38,970 bases of DNA from Candidatus Dormiibacterota bacterium. Lineage in GTDB: Bacteria; Vulcanimicrobiota; Vulcanimicrobiia; Vulcanimicrobiales; Vulcanimicrobiaceae. Shown one piece after another: positions 1 through 6,399 of this stretch; within the stretch, counting starts at the first letter, position 1, and every line of letters starts with the position of its first letter. The position numbers were made by a program, and so were the translations under genes. The DNA lies in NCBI GenBank assembly GCA_035532035.1, contig DATKRS010000023.1:1-38970 (forward strand). The letters are read 5' to 3'. The notes under the pieces were generated by a model. That model searched no databases, had not been told where the DNA came from, and worked only from the letters and a program-made list of their open reading frames with translations.

Positions 1-345
1 GATCGTTGTTTTGGGTTGCGGCGCAGTGCCGAAGCTCTTCTCGAGCAAGGCGTGCAGCTCGCCGCTTTCGGCCATCGGTCCGAGCACGTCGGTATCGCCG
101 TAGAACGTCCCGTCGATGAAGACTTTGGGCAGCGTCGGCCAGTCCGTCATCGCGGCCAGTACCTCGCGTTTGGGCACGTTCTCGAGCACGTCGACCACTT
201 CGAACGGGTAACCGAAGCGGTCGAAGAACTCGATCGTTTCGAGGGTGAATCCGCACCGCGGCGCCTCCTTCGTGCCCTTACCATAGACGAGGATCTTGTT
301 GGCGCCGATCTCGCGGGCGATCTCGTCGCGAATCTCTTGCTGCAT
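1..345 (-). CDS. grxD: Monothiol glutaredoxin, Grx4 family (3' end cut by window edge)
   Basis: This is a single-domain CGFS-type glutaredoxin; in this family the protein binds a [2Fe-2S] cluster with glutathione and passes it on, usually with a BolA partner. The read protein has 115 residues and the stop lies outside the window. Visible marks are the KGT stretch near residue 23, a CGFT active site with Cys31 (the fourth residue is Thr where CGFS is usual), the WPTLP segment with the cis-proline, and a GDTDVL glutathione-binding end. The ATG at 345 follows a strong GGAGG and lies 1 base after the bolA stop, so the two are translated together. The pairing with bolA supports a role in Fe-S trafficking rather than general thiol reduction. 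Function is firm at family level; the CGFT variant is worth noting. Confidence 0.93.
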   Translation of the reverse strand, partial: MQQEIRDEIAREIGANKILVYGKGTKEAPRCGFTLETIEFFDRFGYPFEVVDVLENVPKREVLAAMTDWPTLPKVFIDGTFYGDTDVLGPMAESGELHALLEKSFGTAPQPKTTI

Positions 346-346
346 G

Positions 347-583
347 TCATTCCTCCCTGGGGACGGTCTTGAGCTCGACGGCATGCACTCGGCCATCGCG
401 CAGAGCGCCTCGCAGCGCCCCGTAGACCAGCTGATGTTGTTGGATGAGGGACCTGCCTCTGAAAGCCCCGGACCGAACGGTGACGTTGAAATGATCCATC
501 GTGCCGGTGCGATCGACGATCTCGACCTCGGCATCGGGGATGTCCCGCCGGATCAGCGCAGCGAGCGCGTCGTTGTCGATCAC
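347..583 (-). CDS. bolA: BolA/IbaG family protein
   Basis: A 78-residue BolA-fold protein, the usual length for the short BolA/IbaG form. Such proteins form heterodimers with CGFS glutaredoxins through a shared [2Fe-2S] cluster and act in cluster delivery or sensing. The sequence shows the family order: an acidic N-terminal helix, a central MDHFNVTVRSGAF strand region, the Q-H-Q-L-V-Y helix, and a C-terminal HAVELKT strand with the conserved His. The start is GTG at 583, overlapping the stop of the upstream small membrane gene as GTGA. The stop lies 1 base before the glutaredoxin ATG. The three genes therefore form one tight operon. The adjacent glutaredoxin is independent support for the call. 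Confidence 0.93.
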   Translation of the reverse strand: MIDNDALAALIRRDIPDAEVEIVDRTGTMDHFNVTVRSGAFRGRSLIQQHQLVYGALRGALRDGRVHAVELKTVPREE

Positions 584-834
584 GGGTTGAGCGGCGGGCG
601 CGTGCCTCGCAGCGACTCCGACAACTCGCGTGCTTCGCGCAGCGTTTCAGGAAGGCGCTCGGCGCTTCTCGCAAGCATCGCGGCCACGCCGGAGGCGGCA
701 ACGATGCCGGTGACGCCGACCAGAATGGCGGGAACGCCGCGTGCGTGGATCGGGCCGATGTGGATCTCGAAGCTCTCCTGAACACGCGCGATTCCTCGAA
801 AGATCGCCTTCAGAATGCGGCCGCGCTTTTTCAT
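580..834 (-). CDS. Small single-pass membrane protein, first gene of the bolA-grx operon
   Basis: An 84-residue protein with a basic N-terminus (MKKRGRILK), one predicted membrane helix at about residues 33-56 rich in Ala, Val and Gly, and a charged C-terminal helix (about 57-76) that could be amphipathic or coiled. No family is recognised. The ATG at 834 was chosen because residues before it, which lengthen the frame to 1248, run antisense through the oxidoreductase gene and look like a shadow. Its stop overlaps the bolA GTG by 4 bases, so it is the promoter-proximal gene of the operon. A role in anchoring the Fe-S pair at the membrane is only a guess from position. Confidence 0.7.
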   Translation of the reverse strand: MKKRGRILKAIFRGIARVQESFEIHIGPIHARGVPAILVGVTGIVAASGVAAMLARSAERLPETLREARELSESLRGTRPPLNP

Positions 835-900
835 AGGGAATGGCTCGTACGGCGCGGCGGTGGCGAAGGCCTGGCGTGCGCCGCGTCGTACCGGTCGGCC

Positions 901-1896
901 ATGCGTGCGGTGCTCCTTCGCGAACTCGGCGGCCCCGAACGGCTTATCCTCGAGGAGGTTCCGACACCCGCGCCGGCAGCGGGAGAGGTTCTCGTTCGCA
1001 TCCGTGCAGCGGCGCTGAATCATCGCGATCTCTTCGTCACGCGCGGCCTCTATCCGAAGATCGCGCTGCCGGCATTGCTCGGCAGCGACGGATCCGGCGA
1101 GATCGCCGCGCTCGGCGCCGGCGTTACGGGCCTTCGCACGGGCAGCGAGATCGTCGTCGATCCGATGCTCGACTGGGGCGACGATCCCGCGCTGCGCTCG
1201 CCGGCCTCGTCGATTCTCGGAATGCCGCACGCCGGAACGTTTGCGCAATACGTCTGCGTTCCGGCGGTAAACGTCTATCCGAAGCCCGCCGGCCTTTCGT
1301 TCGAAGAGGCGGCAGCGATTCCGCTCGGAGGGCTCACCGCATATCGTGCCCTCTTCACGCGCGGCAAGCTCGCGCGCGGAGAGACCGTCCTGGTTCCGGG
1401 AGCCGGCGGCGGCGTGCAGACGTTCGTCGTTCTCTTTGCAAAGCAGGCCGGTGCGCGCGTCATCGCAACCTCCAGCAGCAGCGAGAAGCTCGAACGGGCA
1501 CGCGCGCTCGGAGCCGACGTTGCGCTGAACTACGCGGAGAACTCGGCATGGGAAAAGGAAGCACGCGCGGCCGGTCCGGTGGATCTCGTCGTGGATTCAT
1601 CGGGCGGTGAGACGCTCTCGAAGCTGCTCGGCGTCGTGCGACCCGGTGGCCGCATCGTGCTCTACGGCGGTACGCATCCCGAGGCGAACGTCAAACTCTT
1701 TCCGCTCTTTTGGAACGAGCTCTCGATCTTCGGATCGACGATGGGCAGCCCACAGGATTTCAGCGCGATGCTCGCCCTGTTCGATAGCGGCCTCAGGCCC
1801 GCGGTAGACCGCGTCTTCTCGATGACGGAGATCGTCGCGGCCATGCGGCGCATGGACGACGCGTCACAGTTCGGCAAGATCGTGCTCTCGTGGTGA
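901..1896 (+). CDS. MDR-superfamily NAD(P)-dependent oxidoreductase, quinone-reductase-like
   Basis: A 331-residue medium-chain dehydrogenase/reductase. It has the GroES-like N-terminal fold (PAAGEVLVRIRAAALNHRDLF at about residues 21-41), the cofactor-binding VPGAGGGVQTF segment near residue 165, and the later VVDSSGG and VRPGGRIVLYGG segments. The N-H-R-D at the place where alcohol dehydrogenases carry a zinc-binding Cys puts it with the zinc-free quinone oxidoreductase branch. Substrate cannot be told. The start at 901 fits the family N-terminus (MRAVLLRELGGPE); the open frame back to 745 is not needed. It is divergent from the bolA operon with 66 bases between. Its last 33 bases overlap, on the other strand, the end of the MBL hydrolase gene. 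Confidence 0.88.
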   Translation: MRAVLLRELGGPERLILEEVPTPAPAAGEVLVRIRAAALNHRDLFVTRGLYPKIALPALLGSDGSGEIAALGAGVTGLRTGSEIVVDPMLDWGDDPALRSPASSILGMPHAGTFAQYVCVPAVNVYPKPAGLSFEEAAAIPLGGLTAYRALFTRGKLARGETVLVPGAGGGVQTFVVLFAKQAGARVIATSSSSEKLERARALGADVALNYAENSAWEKEARAAGPVDLVVDSSGGETLSKLLGVVRPGGRIVLYGGTHPEANVKLFPLFWNELSIFGSTMGSPQDFSAMLALFDSGLRPAVDRVFSMTEIVAAMRRMDDASQFGKIVLSW

Positions 1897-2829
1897 GAGT
1901 GCGTAGCGGTCGAGGCGCTCGATGCGATGCGCCGTTCCGAGCTCCGCTTCGATCACGATAGCGAGCTCGGCTTCGACGAGCGAGGCCCAGTCGGGGTTGA
2001 GCATCGCAGACTCCGGCGCGTTGAGCGGCCTCTCGACCGGCGATGCGACGACGCGGCCTTCTTCCGTCAGGGCTTCGAGATACGCCATCAGCTGGCGCGC
2101 GGCCGCCGGCCAAAGCGCCGTCTGCGTGTCGGCGTAGATGCGCTCGACGAGCTCGGGGATTGTTTGCGGCCCGTGCGAAAGGATGTCGAGAAGCTGTGCT
2201 TCGCGCCATTTCCGGTGCGCGACGTACTCCGCGATCTTCGCCTGAGCGTCGGCCACGAGCGGGCCGTGTCCGCCGCGAATCGTGCGCGCCTGCGGGAACT
2301 CGCGCGCGAGGCGCTCGAGCGTGCGCTGATACGGCCGCATAGCACCGCCCGGCGGTGCTATGACGACGGTCCCTTCGCCTAAGATCACGTCTCCGGTGAA
2401 GAGCGTGAGCGCCGTGGGATCGTAGAAGACCACGTGATCGAAGGTGTGGCCGGGAGCGTCCATTACGTGCAGCTCGCGCTCGCCGACGCGTAGCGCGCCG
2501 TCGAGCGGGAGATCGCGATCGTGCGCTACCGCGGATCGCGGATGCGCGTAGATCGCGGCCCCGGTCGCGCGCGAGAGCAGCGCGGCAGCGGGCGCGTGAT
2601 CCGGATGACCGTGCGTGATCGCGATGGCGGCAACGGCGAGCTGCCGGCGAGCGGCCGCGTCGAGCAGCGCGCGAACGTGGCGCTCAAGCGGCGGTCCGGG
2701 ATCGATGACGAGCGCCGTCCCAGCGCCGCAGTCCAACAGATAGGAGTTCGTTCCGGTGAGCGTCATCGGCGACGGATTCGGTGCGCGCACGAGCGTGACG
2801 TGCGCGTCGTCTGCGATCGGGCTCACCAT
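1864..2829 (-). CDS. MBL-fold metallo-hydrolase, LACTB2-like
   Basis: A 321-residue metallo-beta-lactamase-fold enzyme. Metal ligands are visible: His73, His75, Asp77 and His78 in THGHPDH, His128 in APGHT, Asp146 in LFTGDV, and His188 in RGGHGP. After the MBL domain comes a helical segment (about 200-265) with HRKWREAQLLDIL, matching the winged-helix end of LACTB2-type proteins. Relatives act as endoribonucleases or thioester and other hydrolases, so the substrate is open. The ATG at 2829 overlaps the stop of the Nudix gene by 7 bases (ATGGTGA), so the two are co-translated. Its 3' end runs 33 bases into the convergent oxidoreductase gene. Confidence 0.88.
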   Translation of the reverse strand: MVSPIADDAHVTLVRAPNPSPMTLTGTNSYLLDCGAGTALVIDPGPPLERHVRALLDAAARRQLAVAAIAITHGHPDHAPAAALLSRATGAAIYAHPRSAVAHDRDLPLDGALRVGERELHVMDAPGHTFDHVVFYDPTALTLFTGDVILGEGTVVIAPPGGAMRPYQRTLERLAREFPQARTIRGGHGPLVADAQAKIAEYVAHRKWREAQLLDILSHGPQTIPELVERIYADTQTALWPAAARQLMAYLEALTEEGRVVASPVERPLNAPESAMLNPDWASLVEAELAIVIEAELGTAHRIERLDRYALSPREHDLAEL

Positions 2830-3464
2830 CCGCCCTCGAGCGCACGCGGCAATGCGAAGCCGTCGCGCTCGGTGCCCTCGGCCAGCACCGTGAGAATGGG
2901 TTTCGTGCGCGCGAAGGCGAGCAGCTCGGCGACGCCGGGAAAGCCGCGCAGTCGCTCGAGGTGCTTGCGCGTCGGATAGATCATCCGAAGGTCTCCCGCG
3001 TCACTGCGCGCGAGCGCATCCGCCGGGGTCAGCCAGAGCCCGTCGTGCGTCTCCGTCGCATCCGCCACGGGCGTCTGCCCTTCGGGCATTCGCGCGACGA
3101 AGAAGAAGACGTCGTACCGTGGCGTGATGGCCGTGGGCGTGATCCAGCGCGAGAAGAGCTCCAGCGGCTCTGCGCCCGGCAGCCGGACTCCCGCCTCTTC
3201 CAAGAGTTCGCGCCGCGCTGCGGCGACGAGGCCCGCTTGAAGGTCGCGACCCGGCGGCGAGTCCATCCGAAAGAGCCGGCGCAGCTCTTCATGGCTCGTG
3301 CGTGCGCCGGCATCCCGGTCGGTCGCATCGACCGTGCCGCCGGGGAAGACGTAGACGTTGGGAGCAAACGCGCTCTTCTCGCTGCGCCGCAGCATGAAGA
3401 CCTCGATTCCGCGCGCGCTTGCCTCTCGTACCAGCATCACGGTGGACGCCGGGCGTACACTCAT
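2823..3464 (-). CDS. Nudix hydrolase, NUDT19-like
   Basis: A 213-residue Nudix protein. The Nudix box is split in the way known from NUDT19-type proteins: VFPGGTVD at about residue 43 begins it, a roughly 30-residue insert follows, and then comes the catalytic RRELLEEAGV helix near residue 87 with the Glu residues that bind metal. Members of that branch cleave CoA or acyl-CoA diphosphates. The start at 3464 (MSVRPASTVMLVR) fits the first strand of the domain; the longer open frame upstream is antisense to rpiB. The gene leads an operon with the overlapping MBL hydrolase and is divergent from rpiB by only 20 bases. A joint role with the MBL hydrolase in acyl-CoA turnover is inferred, not shown. 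Confidence 0.85.
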   Translation of the reverse strand: MSVRPASTVMLVREASARGIEVFMLRRSEKSAFAPNVYVFPGGTVDATDRDAGARTSHEELRRLFRMDSPPGRDLQAGLVAAARRELLEEAGVRLPGAEPLELFSRWITPTAITPRYDVFFFVARMPEGQTPVADATETHDGLWLTPADALARSDAGDLRMIYPTRKHLERLRGFPGVAELLAFARTKPILTVLAEGTERDGFALPRALEGGW

Positions 3465-3484
3465 TCCCGGCGAATACTCCTTCG

Positions 3485-3952
3485 ATGCGTATCGCCCTTG
3501 GAAGCGACCTGCGCTGCGAGCTGACCGACGCGCTCGAGCAGCGGCTGCGCGGGCGCGGCGACGATCTCGTGTTCTTCGGCGCACTCGACCCGAGCGCGCA
3601 GGCCGACTGGCCGAGCGTCGGCAGAGGCGTCGGTGAGGCGGTCGCGCGCGGCGCCTGCGCGAGCGGCATCGTCTGCTGCTGGACTGGAACCGGCGTCTCG
3701 ATCGCCGCGAACAAAGTACGCGGCGCACGCGCGGCGCTTTGCGGCGATGCGGAGACGGCTCGCGGGGCGCGTGTCTGGAACGACGCCAACGTCCTCGCGC
3801 TCTCGATCCGCTCGATTACGCCCGCGCTCGCCGACGAGATCCTCGCCGCCTGGTTTTCCGCCGCACCGGCCGAAGACGGCAAAGATAAACACGCGATCGC
3901 CACCCTCAAATCGTGGGACGAACAATTATCCGAAAAGCCGAGGAGGTCCTAA
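3485..3952 (+). CDS. rpiB: RpiB/LacA/LacB-family sugar-phosphate isomerase
   Basis: A 155-residue RpiB-type isomerase, likely interconverting ribose 5-phosphate and ribulose 5-phosphate in the pentose phosphate pathway. Family marks are the N-terminal MRIALGSDL, the VCCWTGTGVSIAANKVRGARAA core (about residues 61-82) holding the active-site Cys, and the NDANVLALSIR segment near residue 101. The family normally has an Asp-His pair after the first strand; here the residues are less typical (SDLRCEL), so another pentose or tetrose phosphate is possible. The ATG at 3485 gives the family N-terminus; no Shine-Dalgarno is visible before it, only AATACT six bases upstream of the ATG, which could be the -10 box of a leaderless transcript. 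Confidence 0.85.
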   Translation: MRIALGSDLRCELTDALEQRLRGRGDDLVFFGALDPSAQADWPSVGRGVGEAVARGACASGIVCCWTGTGVSIAANKVRGARAALCGDAETARGARVWNDANVLALSIRSITPALADEILAAWFSAAPAEDGKDKHAIATLKSWDEQLSEKPRRS

Positions 3953-4010
3953 CGAGCGAGGGGTGTCGCGTTGCGTCGAGGAAGCTCGGACCGGCGAGCG
4001 GAGGCGAGAT

Positions 4011-4045
4011 AAAAAGCAGAGAGGCTGCGCACACGCGTAGCCTCT
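4011..4045 (-). terminator. Intrinsic terminator
   Basis: An 11-bp stem (4020-4030 with 4035-4045, one G-U pair on the plus strand) with a 4-base loop is followed on the minus strand by CTGC and then five T residues (4015-4011). The T run is only on the minus strand, so it ends transcription coming from the VKOR-like gene and any RNA after it. As a stem it may also slow transcription from rpiB. Confidence 0.65.
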
Positions 4046-4154
4046 GGTCATCTGCCGTTACCGGGCCGCGGCTTTCTGTCGCACACTCGGCACGCTCTCC
4101 CGGGTGGTAACGCGAAGTTTTCCTCGCCCACTCAAGATTGCTGCATCGTAGCAA
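4011..4154 (-). ncRNA. Candidate structured RNA or structured 3' UTR
   Basis: Read on the minus strand, this stretch folds into a run of hairpins ending in a terminator. There is a 7-bp hairpin at 4138-4154, a GCGAGG/CUUCGC hairpin with an AAAA loop at 4112-4127, a long stem pairing 4106-4112 with 4056-4062 (7 bp) extended by 4099-4101 with 4063-4065, and the 11-bp terminator stem at 4020-4045. It starts 23 bases after the VKOR-like gene stop. No known riboswitch or RNA family was matched. It may be an independent small RNA or the 3' UTR of the upstream gene. Confidence 0.35.
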
Positions 4155-4177
4155 AGCCCGGCCGGACTCGCAAGGGG

Positions 4178-4576
4178 CTACCGGCTCCCGGCGTGCCACG
4201 CGTGGACCGCCCACAAGACGACAAGCGACCAGTTGATCGCATGCGATGTCCAGCAGTACGCGCACGATCGGCGAGTGACGAACAGCAGCGAGTACGCAAG
4301 CACGACCGACGTTCCCCCTGCGAGAACGACGAGAGCGAAGACCAACAGCGAAAGCTCCGGACGCAGCGGCAGCCATACCGCGACGGCGGCCGCCGGATAG
4401 TACCATGCGCCGAGCAACGCGTTCGAGACGCGCCCGAAGAGGTGGGCACGGGGCGTTTGGACCACGCTCGGCTCTGCGAGCCTGCCTCGCGCGGCCTGTC
4501 GAGCCTTTTCCAGCATGAAAAGCGATGCGTAGAGACCAACTCCGCAGAGTACCGTGACCAGCACCTCGACGATCAA
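4178..4576 (-). CDS. VKOR-like membrane protein with a single CxxC
   Basis: A 132-residue integral membrane protein with about four helices (roughly residues 3-21, 52-70, 73-95 and 106-125). The end carries CAYCWTSHAIN (Cys106 and Cys109), the redox CxxC of vitamin K epoxide reductase homologues, which reoxidise periplasmic disulfide carriers with quinone. FGRVSNALLGAWYY matches the VKOR half-helix region, but the loop cysteine pair that normally takes electrons from the partner is missing. It may be a reduced or different redox protein. The start is TTG at 4576 preceded by GGGAG. It lies head to head with the VTT gene, 12 bases apart. Confidence 0.7.
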   Translation of the reverse strand: MIVEVLVTVLCGVGLYASLFMLEKARQAARGRLAEPSVVQTPRAHLFGRVSNALLGAWYYPAAAVAVWLPLRPELSLLVFALVVLAGGTSVVLAYSLLFVTRRSCAYCWTSHAINWSLVVLWAVHAWHAGSR

Positions 4577-4588
4577 ACCGCGCTCCCT

Positions 4589-5230
4589 TTGAGTACTGCC
4601 GTTAGGCGGCTAGCCGCCATAGCGCTCCTCGGCGCCTCTTTCGTGCTCGCGGTCGTCGTCATCCGCTATCAACCGCTCGTCGAGCATCTGATCCGCTCCT
4701 ACTACCCCTTTGCCGTCCCCTTGGCGATCGGCGTCTTCGCGCTGGTCGCATCTGCACCGTTCTCGGTCACCGACGCGCTCGCGGTCATGAATGGAGCGAT
4801 CTTTGGACCCATTCGGGGGACCATCATCGATGCCATCGGGCTCGTCCTCGCGGGGTTGCTCGGCTACTGGATCAATCGGCACGCATCGCGTCTGCTCGAT
4901 CTCGACTCCTACTTGCAGCGGTTGCCTGCGTGGGTCAAGCGCTTCCCCGTCGGTTCCCCGGGCTTCCTCATCGCGGTGCGCATCATTCCGGGATTCGGCG
5001 GAACGGTCGCAACGGCAACCGCCGCAACCTTTCGCGTTCCGGTGTGGGTGCACGTCTGGACGATGTGTGCCGTCGCTATTCCCGTATGCGCGATCCTTTC
5101 GATCTTCGGCAATCAAGTAACGATCTACGTGCACCGCTACGAAGCGCGCGCGCGCACGTATCTCGAGCACCATCACCCGCATTTCAACTTCCACTTCAGG
5201 CATCGCGTTCCACCGACGAGCCAGCCGTGA
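4589..5230 (+). CDS. VTT-domain (TVP38/TMEM64, DedA-related) membrane protein
   Basis: A membrane protein of about 213 residues. It has an N-terminal helix (about 7-24) and the VTT core: the FALVASAPFSVTDALAVMNGAIFG region, the GYWINRHASR re-entrant part, the VRIIPGFGGTVATATAA segment near residue 140, and a last helix VWTMCAVAIPVCAILSIFG. Members of this family are linked to lipid scrambling or undecaprenyl-phosphate recycling. The C-terminus is His-rich (EHHHPHFNFHFRHR). No ATG or GTG fits; TTG at 4589 is the likeliest start, without a clear Shine-Dalgarno. The stop overlaps the rnd GTG, giving a coupled VTT-rnd-acnA run. Confidence 0.8.
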   Translation: MSTAVRRLAAIALLGASFVLAVVVIRYQPLVEHLIRSYYPFAVPLAIGVFALVASAPFSVTDALAVMNGAIFGPIRGTIIDAIGLVLAGLLGYWINRHASRLLDLDSYLQRLPAWVKRFPVGSPGFLIAVRIIPGFGGTVATATAATFRVPVWVHVWTMCAVAIPVCAILSIFGNQVTIYVHRYEARARTYLEHHHPHFNFHFRHRVPPTSQP

Positions 5231-6399
5231 CGGACGTCGCGATGGTCGCGAGCGCGCACGCGCTCGACGAGCTCTGCCGGCGCGTACGCGACGCGTCTCG
5301 CATCGCGCTCGACACCGAGTTCCACGCGGAGCGCACCTACGCGCCGCGGCTGATGGTGGTGCAGCTCGCGTTCGACGACGGGGTCGCGATCGTCGATCCC
5401 ATCGCCGTCGTGCACCTGCAACCGCTGGCGGAGGCGCTGACACAGACCGAGGTCGTCGGCCACGCGCTCTCGTCCGATCTCAAGATCTTTGCCGACCGCT
5501 TCGACCGCGTGCCGGAGCGCGTCTTCGACACGCAAGTGGCGGCGGCGTTTCTCGGCTACGGCATGCAGGTGTCGCTCGCGGAGCTCGTGCGCGATCTGCG
5601 CGACGTCCGGCTTGCAAAGTCGCAGACCGTCAGCGATTGGGGCGCGCGCCCGCTCTCGCCGCGTCAAATCGAGTATTTGGTCGATGACGTCGCTCATCTC
5701 TTGCCGATGCAGGACGCGCTCGTCGAGCGGTTGCGTTCGGCGGGGCGTCTCGAGTGGGTGCGCGAGGAGTGCGCGCAGCTCGGTCAACTCGAGCGCTATC
5801 GAATCGACGAGCGGCGCGCGTATCTGCGCATACCCGGTGCATCGCGGATGAGCCGGCGCGAGCTTGCAGTGTTGAGCGCGCTCGTGAAGATGCGCGACGG
5901 GTTTGCGCGGCGGCGCGACGTTCCTCCACGCTACATCATTCCCGACGACGTGCTTGCGGGGTTGGCAACGCTACGCCCCACGAGCGCCGACGACCTCGCG
6001 CAACTGCGTCGTTTGGATGCGGCCGCGCGCCGGCAGCACGGGGCGGCGATTCTCGAGGCTGTCGCTGCGGCGGCGGCGCTGCCCGAGGAAGAACTTCCCG
6101 AACGGCCGAGCCGTCCGCTCGGGACCGCGCGCGACACGCTCGCTGCGCTCATGAGCATCGTCGTCGGCGAGATCGCACGCAGGCACGATCTCGCGCCGAG
6201 TCTTCTCGTTCCTCGTGCGTCGCTCGAACGCGTATCGCGCGAGCTTCCGCGCGACGCGCGCGCCCTCGAAGAGGCGCTGAACCTCTCGGCGTGGCGATTG
6301 GAACTCGTCGAGCAGCCGCTGCAGCGGCTGCTTTGGGGCGAGGCCTCGATCGTCGTCGAAGGCTACGCCGACGGTGACCCGAACATACGGGTGCGATGA
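5227..6399 (+). CDS. rnd: Ribonuclease D
   Basis: A 390-residue DEDDy 3'-5' exoribonuclease of the RNase D type, used in the family for tRNA and small RNA 3' trimming. Visible catalytic motifs are DTEF (about residue 28), [10 protein letters not shown] (about 78-87) and [10 protein letters not shown] (about 152-161, with the motif Tyr and Asp). [15 protein letters not shown] segment precedes the last motif as in Rnd. Helical HRDC-like regions follow at about 195-280 and 310-375. The GTG at 5227 overlaps the VTT stop (GTGA); ATG 5242 is an alternative. The stop overlaps acnA as ATGA. Length matches the family. Confidence 0.92.
   Translation: MTDVAMVASAHALDELCRRVRDASRIALDTEFHAERTYAPRLMVVQLAFDDGVAIVDPIAVVHLQPLAEALTQTEVVGHALSSDLKIFADRFDRVPERVFDTQVAAAFLGYGMQVSLAELVRDLRDVRLAKSQTVSDWGARPLSPRQIEYLVDDVAHLLPMQDALVERLRSAGRLEWVREECAQLGQLERYRIDERRAYLRIPGASRMSRRELAVLSALVKMRDGFARRRDVPPRYIIPDDVLAGLATLRPTSADDLAQLRRLDAAARRQHGAAILEAVAAAAALPEEELPERPSRPLGTARDTLAALMSIVVGEIARRHDLAPSLLVPRASLERVSRELPRDARALEEALNLSAWRLELVEQPLQRLLWGEASIVVEGYADGDPNIRVR

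Noticed and set aside
3913-4110. A 65-codon plus-strand frame after rpiB
   Set aside because: It runs through the terminator stem and the structured RNA region and has no family likeness.
4011-4130. Weak resemblance of the minus strand to RNase P RNA (GAGGAAA, then GTGCGACAGAAAGCCGC)
   Set aside because: The stretch is far too short, the GAGGAAA part does not continue as the conserved region I, and the ends do not pair as helix P4 requires.
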